From a virus, in the IMG/VR virus record IMGVR_UViG_3300041809_003457, positions 1 through 26,429 of that record: DNA of 26,429 nucleotides. The stretch is one strand, 5' to 3'. The translations under genes and the position numbers were made by a program. The notes under the pieces were generated by a model. The model was not told where the DNA came from. It did not search any database and worked only from the letters and a program-made list of their open reading frames with translations. This document shows, piece by piece, positions 1 to 8,036 of this stretch; the stretch's first letter is position 1, and every line of letters starts with the position of its first letter.

Positions 1-483
1 TCACGCACGAGCCTCTATTCCCTTCGCCCATCTGGAAAAGTCGGCAGCGTAAAGGGCGGCGACCGTATCATACGTCCCTTCCTGCCTCGCCAACTCGAAA
101 TCGGCTTGAACAAACTGCTCAATTTCCTGCCTTGAGCGATCCAGGATGTGCTGCCAAGCCTGCCGAAAATGGGCCATTCTATCGGGATCGTCGGGAGACG
201 GCGAACTTTGCGTGGCGATGAGGCAGTCCGTCAGAACCCTTTCGGGAGATGTCGTCGGGGGCTCCATCACGTAGTCGGAAACCATCTGGGCTACGGCCTC
301 CCAATAGAAGGTCTCCCGATATGGCCTGGGCTCCACGCAGAACATCTTCATCCAGGACGTGCTGCTGTCGCACCATTCAACGAGGTGTCCCACCTTCGAC
401 CAGAGGGCTCGTAGCCGAACCTCCAACTCAACGGGCAGGCTCTTTCGACCAATCGGCTTCGACTTGCTGCTCTTCTTCCCCAT
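1..483 (-). CDS. Hypothetical protein, 160 aa
   Basis: I do not recognise this soluble protein. It begins with a Lys/Ser-rich basic stretch (MGKKSSKSKPIGRK), has no signal peptide or membrane segment, and its middle and C-terminal parts are Trp- and acid-rich and probably helical. The ATG at 483 is preferred over a TTG seven codons upstream because a GAGG element lies about 8 bases before it. The stop codon is exactly at the window edge, so the reading frame is complete. It lies 76 bases downstream of the DUF6933-like gene on the same strand and could be co-transcribed with it. Nothing visible fixes a function. Confidence 0.55.
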   Translation of the reverse strand: MGKKSSKSKPIGRKSLPVELEVRLRALWSKVGHLVEWCDSSTSWMKMFCVEPRPYRETFYWEAVAQMVSDYVMEPPTTSPERVLTDCLIATQSSPSPDDPDRMAHFRQAWQHILDRSRQEIEQFVQADFELARQEGTYDTVAALYAADFSRWAKGIEARA

Positions 484-559
484 CGTAGAGCCTCGCAGTG
501 GCAATCAGGGAATCGCAGTATGCTTATCAAAGTGCATCCACCGGCACCGACTTTTCCTC

Positions 560-1099
560 TTATGGCGTTTCCACCTCGCCACCGGGCAACTCCAAGTTCT
601 CCATCAACGACTTGAACGCCTCTTTTGGCTTCCCGTAGCCTTCGGATTTGCTGCGGCCAAGTGCCGAGAGCAGGATATCGTTGAGTCGGAAGCCGACTTC
701 GTGCGGAGCGATGTCATCTTCTGCCAGCCAGAATGTCGCAAACTTGACCAATTCGTTGATGGAACCGGTCACGCTACGATCCAACGCCTTGGCGAATCGG
801 ACATTTCCGCTGGCAGGGGCAATGAACCTTTGGTAGATGAACGCCTGTCCGTCGGCGTCCATGAACTCACGGATTGTGCTCAAGGCCCGGTCGATCAGCA
901 CGCAACCATCGGTGATCCCTTTGCCGAACATCACCACAGAGTAAAGCGACTTCGTGTTCGTCAGGATGATGTACGGGGTGCGGTCTGCGGTGAAGAGATG
1001 AGCCGACCAGTCCGCATAAGGGTTCTCGTCGAGCGGCAGCGACAGCAAGTTGCCTTCTCCGAGCTTCTGGGCGAGTTTCTGGGAAAGTCGAAAGATCAT
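560..1099 (-). CDS. DUF6933-like protein, 179 aa
   Basis: A soluble protein whose start (MIFRLSQKLAQKLGE), followed by a DWSAHLF and ILTNTKSLYSVV pattern, matches what I remember of the DUF6933 family: proteins of about 170-190 residues that open with an RxTQKL motif and carry a 'W..NL......I.FTN..T' core. The function of that family is unknown to me. The length agrees. An AAGG lies about 12 bases upstream of the ATG. The gene is divergent from the 1363 gene across about 260 bases that hold no other ORF I trust. A 271-codon plus-strand frame over this gene is an antisense shadow. The family call is from memory and unverified. Confidence 0.65.
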   Translation of the reverse strand: MIFRLSQKLAQKLGEGNLLSLPLDENPYADWSAHLFTADRTPYIILTNTKSLYSVVMFGKGITDGCVLIDRALSTIREFMDADGQAFIYQRFIAPASGNVRFAKALDRSVTGSINELVKFATFWLAEDDIAPHEVGFRLNDILLSALGRSKSEGYGKPKEAFKSLMENLELPGGEVETP

Positions 1100-1362
1100 G
1101 AAGTAATGCCTTGGGAATTTCCCCTTCAGCCAGGCTGCGTTCCCAGTCTACCAATCTGGAATCCACCGAGGTAGAGCAGTCTGAACAGCCGAGGACGCCG
1201 TGTGAGCAATCGGTTAGGGCATAGGCAAGGTCGGCGGGCAACATCGTAGCCCGTCGGACTGGGGACGACAATTTAACAAACCCGGCACCGACCAGCGTTA
1301 CAATTTTTTGACTTTCCCCTCCGTTCGGACCAACCGACAGTTCGCAATCCAAACGGGGAAGA

Positions 1363-1767
1363 ATGATGGCCGAAGAACGCAGCCTGCCGGGGTGGCCGAA
1401 GAAGAAACTCGTCAAAGAGGTGCGACGGCACCTATCCCACTACGGGATCCGCCCGAGCAAGTTCGAGATTTGGCAGGCGACCTGGGCCTGGGCCGACGCC
1501 ATCGCAAGATCGTACTGGCATGTCCATTGGCCACTGCCGTCCGAAATCGCCACACAGTATATCCTGCTCCTCTTGGTCGAGATGAAGAGCAGTTGCATGT
1601 TGAAGCTGCCGTATCGGGCGAGCGAGATCATCCCGCCCGAAGTGGCCCGACTACTTCCCGCCGCCCATCAGCCCGGCATTCTGGCGATTGCCAGTGAAGC
1701 CGAGGCTAAAACACCGAGGAAAAGGCGGCAGAGGAAGATAGCCGTTGAGTCGAAGCAAGGCCCGTGA
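1363..1767 (+). CDS. Hypothetical protein, 134 aa
   Basis: Unrecognised small basic protein. The N-terminal half contains an amphipathic, Trp-rich segment (EIWQATWAWADAIARSYW) and the C-terminus is a Lys/Arg-rich tail (TPRKRRQRK), which suggests nucleic-acid contact, although no HTH or zinc motif is visible. Two adjacent ATGs (1363 and 1366) follow GGGGAAGA; either could start translation. There is no signal peptide. The gene stops about 23 bases before the degenerate tandem-repeat array and is divergent from the DUF6933-like gene. Confidence 0.5.
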   Translation: MMAEERSLPGWPKKKLVKEVRRHLSHYGIRPSKFEIWQATWAWADAIARSYWHVHWPLPSEIATQYILLLLVEMKSSCMLKLPYRASEIIPPEVARLLPAAHQPGILAIASEAEAKTPRKRRQRKIAVESKQGP

Positions 1768-1790
1768 AATGCCACCGACCTGACGTGAAC

Positions 1791-2190
1791 CGTGGCGGCG
1801 GCACCACGATTGGAGCAGAGGGTGCTTCGCTCGGGCGGGGCCGTGGCGGGGACCGGGCGGCAGCAACTCAGTATAAGACAGTGGCGAACTCGCTCGGGCG
1901 GGCCGGGCGGCAACAACACGATTTGTGCTGAGTGATTGTTTAACTCGGGTGAAGCCGTGATGGCGGCACCTCAGCTTGGATCAGAGGATGGTTACCCAAC
2001 AGGAGCCGTGGCGAGAGCAGCACAATTTGGCATAAGGATGGTGGGGCTTGCGGCGAGCCGGGCGGAAGCAACTTGGTTTGAGGCAGAGGTGGTTTTGCTC
2101 GGGGCGGCGGCACCCTGGTTGGATTGAGGATGGTTTTGCTCGGGCGAGACCGTGGTGGCGGCACCTTGATTTGGACTGAGGTGGTTAAGA
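1791..2190 (+). repeat. Degenerate tandem repeat array, eight units of about 50 bp
   Basis: Eight successive units start near 1791, 1842, 1904, 1956, 2007, 2059, 2105 and 2151, giving steps of 51, 62, 52, 51, 52, 46 and 46 bases. Each unit opens with a form of CGTGGCGGCGGCACC or CGGGCGGCAGCAAC, continues with a T-rich 'GATTTGGA..GAGG' part and a 'GATGGTTTTGCTCGGGC' part, and ends in GRGCC. No reading frame of convincing composition covers the array; a 63-codon frame at 1936-2127 looks accidental. The array ends about 10 bases before the start of the Cys-rich gene, so it may act as a leader or protein-binding array for it. Confidence 0.75.
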
Positions 2191-2198
2191 AAGCGAAG

Positions 2199-2723
2199 AT
2201 GAGAGACAAGCGGCAGGCTGAGTATAAAGCGAGGCGACCACGACAGTGTAAGGGGTGTCGGGCCTGTTGTTACGTGTTTTCAATAGGAAGAAAGCCGGGT
2301 CGGCAGTGGTGCAAACAGGTCACACCGACAGGCTGTGGCTGCCACAATGAGAGCAGACCCGATATATGCAAAAACTATCGGTGCTGCTACCTGCTCGGTA
2401 AAGGGTGGCCTTTATCCTTCAGGCCCGACCATTCGGGCCTGATTGTCACGGGGAGGGGCCGCTATGATGGGCACGGCGTTGTTGGATGCTCAGAGGTGTG
2501 GCCGGACGCTGCGGCAACCACCGGGTTGGAGATCGTCAACTTTTTGCGAAAGCACAACCTTCTTATTGTTGTCAGTACGGCTACCGGCGACTATCTGATT
2601 GGCGACCACTTAGGAATTGGCTCTGACGATGTGCTGAGGTTTCGTGAATGGATTGTCGAGACGACAGCCAAGGATAGGGAAGCCCACAAGCAAATTGATT
2701 TTGAGTTCGCATCCTGTGCGTAG
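2199..2723 (+). CDS. Cys-rich YkgJ/UPF0153-like zinc or iron-binding protein, 174 aa
   Basis: The N-terminal third carries a cysteine cluster: CKGCRACC near residues 17-24, then a run of further cysteines ending in a 'PDICKNYRCCYLL' segment near residue 70. This CxxCxxCC ... C..Y.C layout resembles the YkgJ/UPF0153 family of putative zinc- or iron-chelating proteins. The C-terminal half has no recognisable motif. Reading could start at 2124, but that part overlaps the last repeat units; I chose ATG 2199, after an AAGAAAG purine stretch, because the sequence turns protein-like (MRDKRQAEYKARRP) there. A strong intrinsic terminator follows at 2765. Metal binding is inferred from motif only. Confidence 0.65.
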   Translation: MRDKRQAEYKARRPRQCKGCRACCYVFSIGRKPGRQWCKQVTPTGCGCHNESRPDICKNYRCCYLLGKGWPLSFRPDHSGLIVTGRGRYDGHGVVGCSEVWPDAAATTGLEIVNFLRKHNLLIVVSTATGDYLIGDHLGIGSDDVLRFREWIVETTAKDREAHKQIDFEFASCA

Positions 2724-2764
2724 GACGTTGCGGACAACGTCTTGTTGATGTGCCCTTTGTGTGA

Positions 2765-2800
2765 GGGGGTGGAAGCGTGGAGCTTCTGCCCCCTTTTTTT
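2765..2800 (+). terminator. Intrinsic terminator
   Basis: A hairpin of about 12 base pairs (GGGGGTGGAAGC paired with GCTTCTGCCCCC, two wobble pairs) with a 5-base loop is followed directly by seven T residues. It lies 42 bases after the stop of the Cys-rich gene. Confidence 0.85.
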
Positions 2801-3240
2801 CACTGCGAATTACTAGTTGGACTTATCCCAGTGGAAGACGATTAGCCGGTTTTCTTCCCCTTTCTCCAAGCCAACTGGCCAAAGCCAGTTCCCCTTGCCT
2901 CCTCTCCTGATTTCTGTGTTGGGTCCCGCCTTTTCCTGGACAAGTTAGCCAAAAACTGGCCAAGGTCTGCCTCCATCCACACGGGGGCGGTTGTGTTGGT
3001 CGGAAAGAACTGGCTTCAAAAGGAAACGCAATCTTGGTAGCGACCATTCGAGAACTTCGAGTGGTCTCTTTCGGCTCTCTGGTCCACCTTCTCGCCATGA
3101 GCGGCATTCGGACGGGCGTTTTGGTTCGGACCATCCCCACGAATCACGGTCGCTTCGACCAACGGACCCTTTAGAAAGTCGAGGCCCAACGGACCGACCA
3201 CTCCCAACGAACAACCCCATTACAAAAATTGGAACGAAAG
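2801..3240. other. Non-coding interval with small hairpins
   Basis: About 440 bases without a convincing gene. Overlapping open frames on both strands here share no codon bias or motifs. Two inverted repeats are visible: AACTGGC-CAAA-GCCAGTT at 2873-2890 and a 10-bp stem GACCATTCGA / TCGAGTGGTC with a 5-base loop at 3042-3066. The 'AACTGGC' word recurs near 2953 and 3009. The region must hold the promoter of the 3241 gene, but I cannot assign boxes. Confidence 0.5.
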
Positions 3241-4722
3241 ATGGCAACCTACCTCAAAATCGAGAACCCCGGCGTCTGCCCGACCGAAGGTTTCATCCTC
3301 CTTGGTGCCACCAGCAAGCGGCTCGCCGACAACGACTCGCCCTACTGCATCGGGCAATTCGGCAGCGGCAATAAGCACGCCGTCAATGTCCTTCTGCGGG
3401 CCAAGCTCTTTCCCGTCGTCTTCTGCGGCAACCACAAGCTGGAGTACGGAACCAAGCCTGGCAAGATGAAGGCCCTGGAAGGCGAGACCGGCTACAACCG
3501 TGTGGTCGTCAAGCATGGCGGCACCGACGAAGATGGGACCAGCGTCACCTACACCGAGGAACTCTCCCAAACGGATGAATACGGGGCAATCGACTGGAAT
3601 TGCCTGGGGATGGCCTTCCGTGAGTTCGTCAGCAACGCCATCGACGCCGCCATCGCCGTCAATCGGCAGGCCAACGGCAACGTCAAATGGCCGTGGGATG
3701 GGGTGAAGATCGAGTTGGTGCCGGAGGAGAAGGTAAGGGCCAAGCGGGGATGGACCCGTGTCTTCGTTCCGGCAGACAACGAAGAAGTCATCCGATTCTT
3801 CGCCAACCTCGGAAAATGGTTCCTTCACTTCTCGGAGCCGGAATCCATCACTGACACCATCCTCACCAAGAAGTCCCGGAATCTGGACCCTGGTTGCAAC
3901 ACGGCCGTTATCTATCGGCGTGGCGTGCGAGTGCGGGAAATCGAGCAGTATTCGTCCGAAAGCCTCTTCGACTACAACCTGAACGATTTGCGGGTGGACG
4001 AATCGAGAAATGTGGATGACTACCAGTGCCGCAATGCAGCAGCAAGGGCGATGGCGAAGGCGTCTCCCGAAGTTCTCGCAACCTGGATTCGGTCGTTCCG
4101 TAGCGGCACCCCCTATTGGGAACACCAGTTCGGCGGTTATGAGTTGAAGCCCGCCTGGGGTGAGAGCCAGGAAGATATCGCCGCCCGCAAGGCCAGTTGG
4201 AACAAAGCTCTCGAATTGGTCGGGGATAGCGTCGTGCTGTCCGCCAAGGATGGACCTGTCCAAACCCTTGCCCGCAAGGGCTACGACGCCCTCGAAGTCC
4301 CCGAAACCGTGGTGCGGGCGGCAGAGGAATATGGCTGTCCTACGCCATCGAAGATTCTCAGTGCCGACGAGTTGGACGGTCGGGAATCCTTCGATCCCAC
4401 GCCCGATGCCATCGCCGCTCTCGATTGGGTTTGGGAACAGGTGGACCGGGCCGGGATGACCGACGGCAAGGCCAAGCCCCCGATCCGATGCTACCGCAAA
4501 GTCATGGATGGCGGGACTGTGGTTAGGGGATTCCTTCGGGACGGAATCGTCTACATCAACGAGGACTTGGCGACGGGGACCAGCGTGGAACTGCGGCAAA
4601 CCGTGCTGGAAGAGGTCGCCCACTACCTGACCAACTCGAAGGACGAAACAAGGGACCTGCAAGATTGGGCGTTCAAGCTGGCGGTGAAGGTGGCGATGGC
4701 TCGGACCGAACAGTGCGTGTGA
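3241..4722 (+). CDS. GHKL-type ATP-binding protein with apparently permuted motifs and a degenerate zincin-like C-terminus, 493 aa
   Basis: Residues 8-43 carry a 'ENPGVCPTEGFILLG' stretch followed by IGQFGSG, which closely resembles the G1 and G2 motifs of Hsp90-type GHKL ATPases (Hsp90 has DTGIGM ... IGQFGVG). An N-box-like REFVSNAIDA lies later, at residues 127-136 (E128, N132, D135). In known GHKL ATPases the N-box comes first, so the order here suggests a circularly permuted ATP-binding fold. The C-terminal part has VLEEVAHYLT, a HExxH-like helix with the first His replaced by Glu, followed by a DLQDWAF segment. ATG 3241 after GGAACGAAAG is preferred to a GTG-type start at 3229. It heads the plus-strand cluster. 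Substrate and role are unknown; ATP binding is an inference. Confidence 0.65.
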   Translation: MATYLKIENPGVCPTEGFILLGATSKRLADNDSPYCIGQFGSGNKHAVNVLLRAKLFPVVFCGNHKLEYGTKPGKMKALEGETGYNRVVVKHGGTDEDGTSVTYTEELSQTDEYGAIDWNCLGMAFREFVSNAIDAAIAVNRQANGNVKWPWDGVKIELVPEEKVRAKRGWTRVFVPADNEEVIRFFANLGKWFLHFSEPESITDTILTKKSRNLDPGCNTAVIYRRGVRVREIEQYSSESLFDYNLNDLRVDESRNVDDYQCRNAAARAMAKASPEVLATWIRSFRSGTPYWEHQFGGYELKPAWGESQEDIAARKASWNKALELVGDSVVLSAKDGPVQTLARKGYDALEVPETVVRAAEEYGCPTPSKILSADELDGRESFDPTPDAIAALDWVWEQVDRAGMTDGKAKPPIRCYRKVMDGGTVVRGFLRDGIVYINEDLATGTSVELRQTVLEEVAHYLTNSKDETRDLQDWAFKLAVKVAMARTEQCV

Positions 4723-4795
4723 TGGCTGGTGAAAATCGTGATGTTCCGTCCTCGCTTTCGGCGGGGCGGTTCTGTATTCGAGAAAAGGACCAACG

Positions 4796-4993
4796 ATGCC
4801 TGCCGACGTTCTGATCGAAAATCACGGTTCTGTGGCCTTGTTCACGCCAATGACGGTGAACGCCCATCAATGGGTCGAAGAGAATGTCCACGTTGAATCC
4901 TGGCAACGGATGGGCTGTTCCATCGCCTGTGAACCCCGCTGTCTGGAGCAACTCGTCAAAGGGATGCAGGAAAGCGGCCTTGTTGTTGAGTAG
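4796..4993 (+). CDS. Small element-type protein, 65 aa
   Basis: A short protein with the pattern ENHGSVALFTP ... A..WVEENV ... CEPRCLEQLVKGMQESGL. From memory, small proteins with an 'E.xGSI.LFxP...A..W..E.V' start and an 'EPRY...L..GM...GL' end recur in plasmids and integrative elements of many bacteria, without a known function. An AAAAGGACC precedes the ATG by 4 bases, a usable ribosome site. It stands between the GHKL gene and ardC and shares their strand. No metal or DNA-binding motif is visible. Confidence 0.7.
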   Translation: MPADVLIENHGSVALFTPMTVNAHQWVEENVHVESWQRMGCSIACEPRCLEQLVKGMQESGLVVE

Positions 4994-5010
4994 TTAGAAG
5001 TTTTCTAACT
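4992..5010 (+). terminator. Small hairpin after the 65-aa gene, possible weak terminator
   Basis: A perfect 8-bp stem AGTTAGAA / TTCTAACT with a GTT loop begins inside the stop codon of the 65-residue gene. It is followed by GTTTCCC rather than a run of T, so termination would be weak; an mRNA end or processing signal is equally possible. Confidence 0.3.
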
Positions 5011-5127
5011 GTTTCCCTCGTTGGGCTGGCCTTTCTCGTCGGCTACCCCCGCTTTGTCATCACGTCGGCTGGACCACCTGACTTGGTTGTTCCTGACAAA
5101 CCAACCACACGAACGGGAGACAGCCAA

Positions 5128-6039
5128 ATGGCAAACCAAGAAGAACTGCGGCGTGGCATTACGGATCAGATCGTGGCATCGTTGAAGAGCGGCGGCATCC
5201 CGCCCTGGCGAAGGCCGTGGGGAATCAGTCCCAATAGTGGCTTTCCCGTCAATGTCGTGTCAAAGCGGCGGTACAGCGGAGTAAACGTTCTGCTGCTCCG
5301 GATGGCGGCGATGACTCACGGCCACACCAGCAAATACTGGGCAACCTTCAACCAGTGGACCGAGATGGGTGGTCGTATCCAACGTCGCCCCGATTCGGTC
5401 AAGCCGGGACACTGGGGCCAGTCCATCGTGTTCTTCACAAGGGTTACGAAGAAGGAAGTGGACCCCAGCACTGGCGAGGAAGAGGAAACCTCGTTCCCCC
5501 TCCTCAAAACCTACACGATCTTCAACGTCGATCAAGTCGATGGACCGTTCGACCATCTGCGGGTGAAGGAGGAGTCGCTCACGGTCAACACCACCTTCGT
5601 GGATTACCAGCCCGTCGAAGACCTGCTCAACGCCGTGGGTGCCGATATTCGCTTCGGTGGGGACCGAGCTTTCTACAACCGTGCGGGCGACTACATCCAG
5701 TTGCCGCCCAAGCATCGGTTTGAGAAGGAACACGAATACTATGGAGTCGTGGCTCACGAAGTCACGCATTGGTCTGAGAGTCGCTGCAACTGGACCGGCT
5801 CGTATCCCGAGGGCGAACTGCGGGCGGAAATTGGCGGTGCGTTCCTCCTGGCCGCACTCGGTGTTCCCCAAAGCGACGACTTGTCGAACCACAAAGCATA
5901 CGTTGCCAACTGGTTGGAAGCCTTGAACAAGGACAGTCGATTCATCTTTCGTGCGGCGTCGGCTGCCAGCAAAGCCGCCGACTATATCCTTTCGTTCTCT
6001 CTCCAACCTGAACCGGACCTGGTCGAGTTGCCGTTCTGA
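5128..6039 (+). CDS. ardC: ArdC-like antirestriction protein with zincin-type peptidase domain, 303 aa
   Basis: The N-terminal half (residues 1 to about 130) has the ArdC/DUF1738 layout: an amphipathic 'ITDQIVASLKSGGIPPWRRPW' opening, then 'NVVSKRRYSGVNVLLL' and 'KYWATFNQW' blocks, known for single-stranded DNA binding in this family. The C-terminal half is the MPTase-type zincin domain: HEVTH at residues 210-214 followed by W, and the third ligand candidate E234 in ELRAEIGGAFL. Family members protect incoming plasmid DNA from restriction during transfer. All motif residues are present, so it is probably active. ATG 5128 follows GGGAGA; a GTG-type start at 5083 is less likely. A strong terminator follows. 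Identification is confident; the target nuclease is not known. Confidence 0.9.
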   Translation: MANQEELRRGITDQIVASLKSGGIPPWRRPWGISPNSGFPVNVVSKRRYSGVNVLLLRMAAMTHGHTSKYWATFNQWTEMGGRIQRRPDSVKPGHWGQSIVFFTRVTKKEVDPSTGEEEETSFPLLKTYTIFNVDQVDGPFDHLRVKEESLTVNTTFVDYQPVEDLLNAVGADIRFGGDRAFYNRAGDYIQLPPKHRFEKEHEYYGVVAHEVTHWSESRCNWTGSYPEGELRAEIGGAFLLAALGVPQSDDLSNHKAYVANWLEALNKDSRFIFRAASAASKAADYILSFSLQPEPDLVELPF

Positions 6040-6064
6040 AGTTGGTTGGCCGGGTGACGCAGCA

Positions 6065-6106
6065 GCACGGGGCGATGGTTTGGAGGGCTATCGCCCCGTG
6101 CCTTTT
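6065..6106 (+). terminator. Strong intrinsic terminator after ardC
   Basis: A perfect 12-bp stem (GCACGGGGCGAT / ATCGCCCCGTGC, extendable by two pairs) is followed by CTTTT. It separates ardC from the next group of genes, so these either have their own promoter after it or depend on read-through. Confidence 0.8.
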
Positions 6107-6163
6107 CGGACCGCCTTCTTCCATCGTGACGGCAACCAGCAACCAACAACGGAGAACACGATC

Positions 6164-6775
6164 ATGGCAACAGCGACCATCGGCGAACTGGACCTCGAAT
6201 CGGCTGCAAAGGAAGCAGTAGGGAACTGGCGAGACTTCGATTCTTTCTCGTGGCACCGTTCCAACGAGATCGAGGATGCCGACGTTTGGACCCTTGTCTA
6301 CACCAATCATCGTGATAGCGGATTGCTCGACCAGTCGAACGCCGAAGCGATTTCCGAAGCGATGCAACCGTTCTTGGACCAAGAACCCTGTGATGTGATG
6401 GAAGAACATCACAACCATTGGGTAGTCGGCTGGGTCGATGGTTATGCAATCCGAGTCTTCCGAGACGGCCAAATCACCGAAGCCTTTCGGACCTGGCACG
6501 ACCTTCAGGCACGGATGAATGATTATCCTCTGCTCAACGAAGAGGGCTACTCAGCGAGGGAACACGAAGCAACCCTCGAAAACATCATCGACGCCGCTTG
6601 GCGGGTCAAGCACGAATACGACGATCTGCCCGAGCAATGGGAAAGCGAAGTCTTTTCCTGGTTGTGGGACCAGGATCAAGGGGAGATTGAGAACACGGAC
6701 GACCGTGGCGGCTACCCTTCCGAGGAATCCCTTCGCCAAGCGTTTGATGCCTTGGGATACGAGAAGATCGAATAG
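6164..6775 (+). CDS. Acidic hypothetical protein, 203 aa
   Basis: Unrecognised soluble acidic protein rich in Glu, Asp and Trp. A 'HHNHWVVGWVDGYAIRVFRDG' type core (residues about 82-104) alternates hydrophobic and aromatic residues as in a beta sheet, and the C-terminal third is strongly acidic (ENTDDRGGYPSEES). The frame is open from 5951, but the first 71 codons overlap ardC and the terminator. ATG 6164 (MATATIGELDL), after GGAGAACACG, is the sensible start. It is the first gene after the ardC terminator and begins the run of small genes to 8.5 kb. No catalytic motif is visible. Confidence 0.7.
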   Translation: MATATIGELDLESAAKEAVGNWRDFDSFSWHRSNEIEDADVWTLVYTNHRDSGLLDQSNAEAISEAMQPFLDQEPCDVMEEHHNHWVVGWVDGYAIRVFRDGQITEAFRTWHDLQARMNDYPLLNEEGYSAREHEATLENIIDAAWRVKHEYDDLPEQWESEVFSWLWDQDQGEIENTDDRGGYPSEESLRQAFDALGYEKIE

Positions 6776-6829
6776 CGGACCACATTTCCGTGCTGTGGCC
6801 AATCAACGCTAGCCAAAAGGAAAAGTGCC

Positions 6830-6943
6830 GTGTGTTCAGATGAGAACGATGAAGATTGGGACGACTTCGAGGACTTCGACGACGACGAAGAGTGTGATGA
6901 TGATTTCGAAGACTTCGATGACGACTGGGACAAAGACCATTAA
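6830..6943 (+). CDS. Very acidic 37-aa protein
   Basis: A GTG start at 6830, 8 bases after AAAAGGAAAA, opens a 37-codon frame ending in TAA at 6941. About two thirds of the residues are Asp or Glu, in blocks such as EDWDDFEDFDDDEE separated by Trp and Phe. There is no Lys or Arg except one Lys near the end. The frame is consistent with its acidic neighbours, while the overlapping frames give Thr/Ser/Lys-rich products without a start. The composition is that of a DNA- or histone-mimic peptide or a metal-binding tail; either function is a guess. The minimal size is the main doubt. Confidence 0.5.
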   Translation: MCSDENDEDWDDFEDFDDDEECDDDFEDFDDDWDKDH

Positions 6944-7008
6944 GTGAGGCACCGCCTTGGACCGTGGACGACGAGCAACCTTAACCACAAAATGAAAGGC
7001 CCAACTCC

Positions 7009-7422
7009 ATGTGCAACTTCGACACCGGCTCTGGCACCGTGGCCTATGAGACCATTCGTAAGGCGATGGGCGGCGAGCCATTCACGATGAGCCTGACCGA
7101 CGAAGATGAAATCTGTGCCGTGATTGCGGCCGTCAATGAGGGAATCGACTCGCACTTGGAAGCCTGCTATTGCCCAGATCGTGGCGACCGATACGAGGGT
7201 GGAAAGCGGAAGGCCGGAAAACTAGTCCTATGTCGGACCCTGGAATGCACGATCAGCACAGAATCACTTCCGGTTCTCCTTCGTCGCCTCTGCGAATCGG
7301 AATTGGGTGGCGATGCCGAGGTGCAATCCGAGGGCAACAGTCTCGCCACGGACATCCTTATGGTACTCGGGATCGACGAGTGCGGCGAATATGTCGGCCG
7401 AGAAGCGGTGGGACTGGCGTAA
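7009..7422 (+). CDS. Hypothetical protein, 137 aa
   Basis: Unrecognised soluble protein beginning [22 protein letters not shown]. It has seven cysteines spread through the chain (two as CYC in [12 protein letters not shown]), an acidic N-terminal half and a central basic patch (GGKRKAGK). The helical stretch [16 protein letters not shown] is followed by a Gly/Asp-rich tail. An AAAGG lies about 8 bases before the ATG. Its stop overlaps, as TAATG, a possible alternative start of the next gene, so the two are probably translated together. No family could be assigned. Confidence 0.65.
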   Translation: MCNFDTGSGTVAYETIRKAMGGEPFTMSLTDEDEICAVIAAVNEGIDSHLEACYCPDRGDRYEGGKRKAGKLVLCRTLECTISTESLPVLLRRLCESELGGDAEVQSEGNSLATDILMVLGIDECGEYVGREAVGLA

Positions 7423-7439
7423 TGGAAGGGACCAATACC

Positions 7440-7793
7440 ATGAAAGTCGTTCGCTTGTTTGACATTTCGTGGGACACTGACGGCGAAGACCCAGGCGATT
7501 TGGGTCTACCCTCGGAGCATATCGCCGTGGTGGACGATGACGATTGGGACCCGGAAGAGGATGCAGCCGATCTCCTTTCCGATCAGTACGACTTCTGTGT
7601 TTACGGCTGTTCCTTCACCGTGCTGACCAATCCGAAGCTCAGCGAGAGTGGTTTCGAGTTGAATGATGGCGGTGTGATCGAATATCCAGACGACGAAGGC
7701 ACAATCCGACGGAGGGACCAGTTCGGCAATTTGGATGAAGTGCGAGAACCGACCGACCCCAACTACCAGGAATGGAAAGCGTTGTTCGAGTGA
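7440..7793 (+). CDS. Acidic hypothetical protein, 117 aa
   Basis: Very acidic soluble protein (for example [17 protein letters not shown] near residues 30-46) with a compact hydrophobic core [13 protein letters not shown] do not recognise the family. ATG 7440 follows GGAAGGGACC. An in-frame ATG at 7422 overlaps the stop of the previous gene (TAATG) and would add six residues. The upstream frame reaching to 7170 is shadow of the preceding gene. The stop is 8 bases from the start of the next gene. Like its neighbours it lacks membrane segments and catalytic motifs; acid-rich composition is the common feature of this stretch. Confidence 0.65.
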   Translation: MKVVRLFDISWDTDGEDPGDLGLPSEHIAVVDDDDWDPEEDAADLLSDQYDFCVYGCSFTVLTNPKLSESGFELNDGGVIEYPDDEGTIRRRDQFGNLDEVREPTDPNYQEWKALFE

Positions 7794-7801
7794 GGCAGAC
7801 C

Positions 7802-8020
7802 ATGAAATCACTGAAACAAGCCATCCGAGACAACAGGCGTTTTCACAAATACGAGCGGACCCTACGGCGAATCCGTTTGAGGATCTTCGGCTACGAGGAT
7901 GCTGGGAAGCTCGAAAAGGCCCAAAGGGTCATCGAGAAAATCAAGCGGATTTGCCAACCGATGTGGGAGAAGCGAGCGAAGCGACTGGAAAACAAGGCAC
8001 TCAACCGCTTGACTTTTTGA
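7802..8020 (+). CDS. Small basic, probably helical protein, 72 aa
   Basis: In contrast to the surrounding acidic genes this product is strongly basic, with Arg/Lys-rich helices (RRFHKYERTLRRIRLRIFG; KIKRICQPMWEKRAKRLENK). This composition would suit binding to nucleic acid or to one of the acidic partner proteins encoded next to it. ATG 7802 follows GAGGCAGACC directly after the previous stop. No known domain is seen. The stop is 16 bases from the next start. Confidence 0.6.
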   Translation: MKSLKQAIRDNRRFHKYERTLRRIRLRIFGYEDAGKLEKAQRVIEKIKRICQPMWEKRAKRLENKALNRLTF

Positions 8021-8036
8021 AGGAAGATCGGACCAA

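Noticed and set aside
359-1174. 271-codon plus-strand frame
   Set aside because: Covers the DUF6933-like gene in antisense and has no ribosome site or motif.
3220-4662. 480-codon open frame on the minus strand
   Set aside because: It lies wholly antisense to the GHKL gene, which has motifs and a ribosome site; the minus product has no domains and follows from the codon bias of the plus gene.
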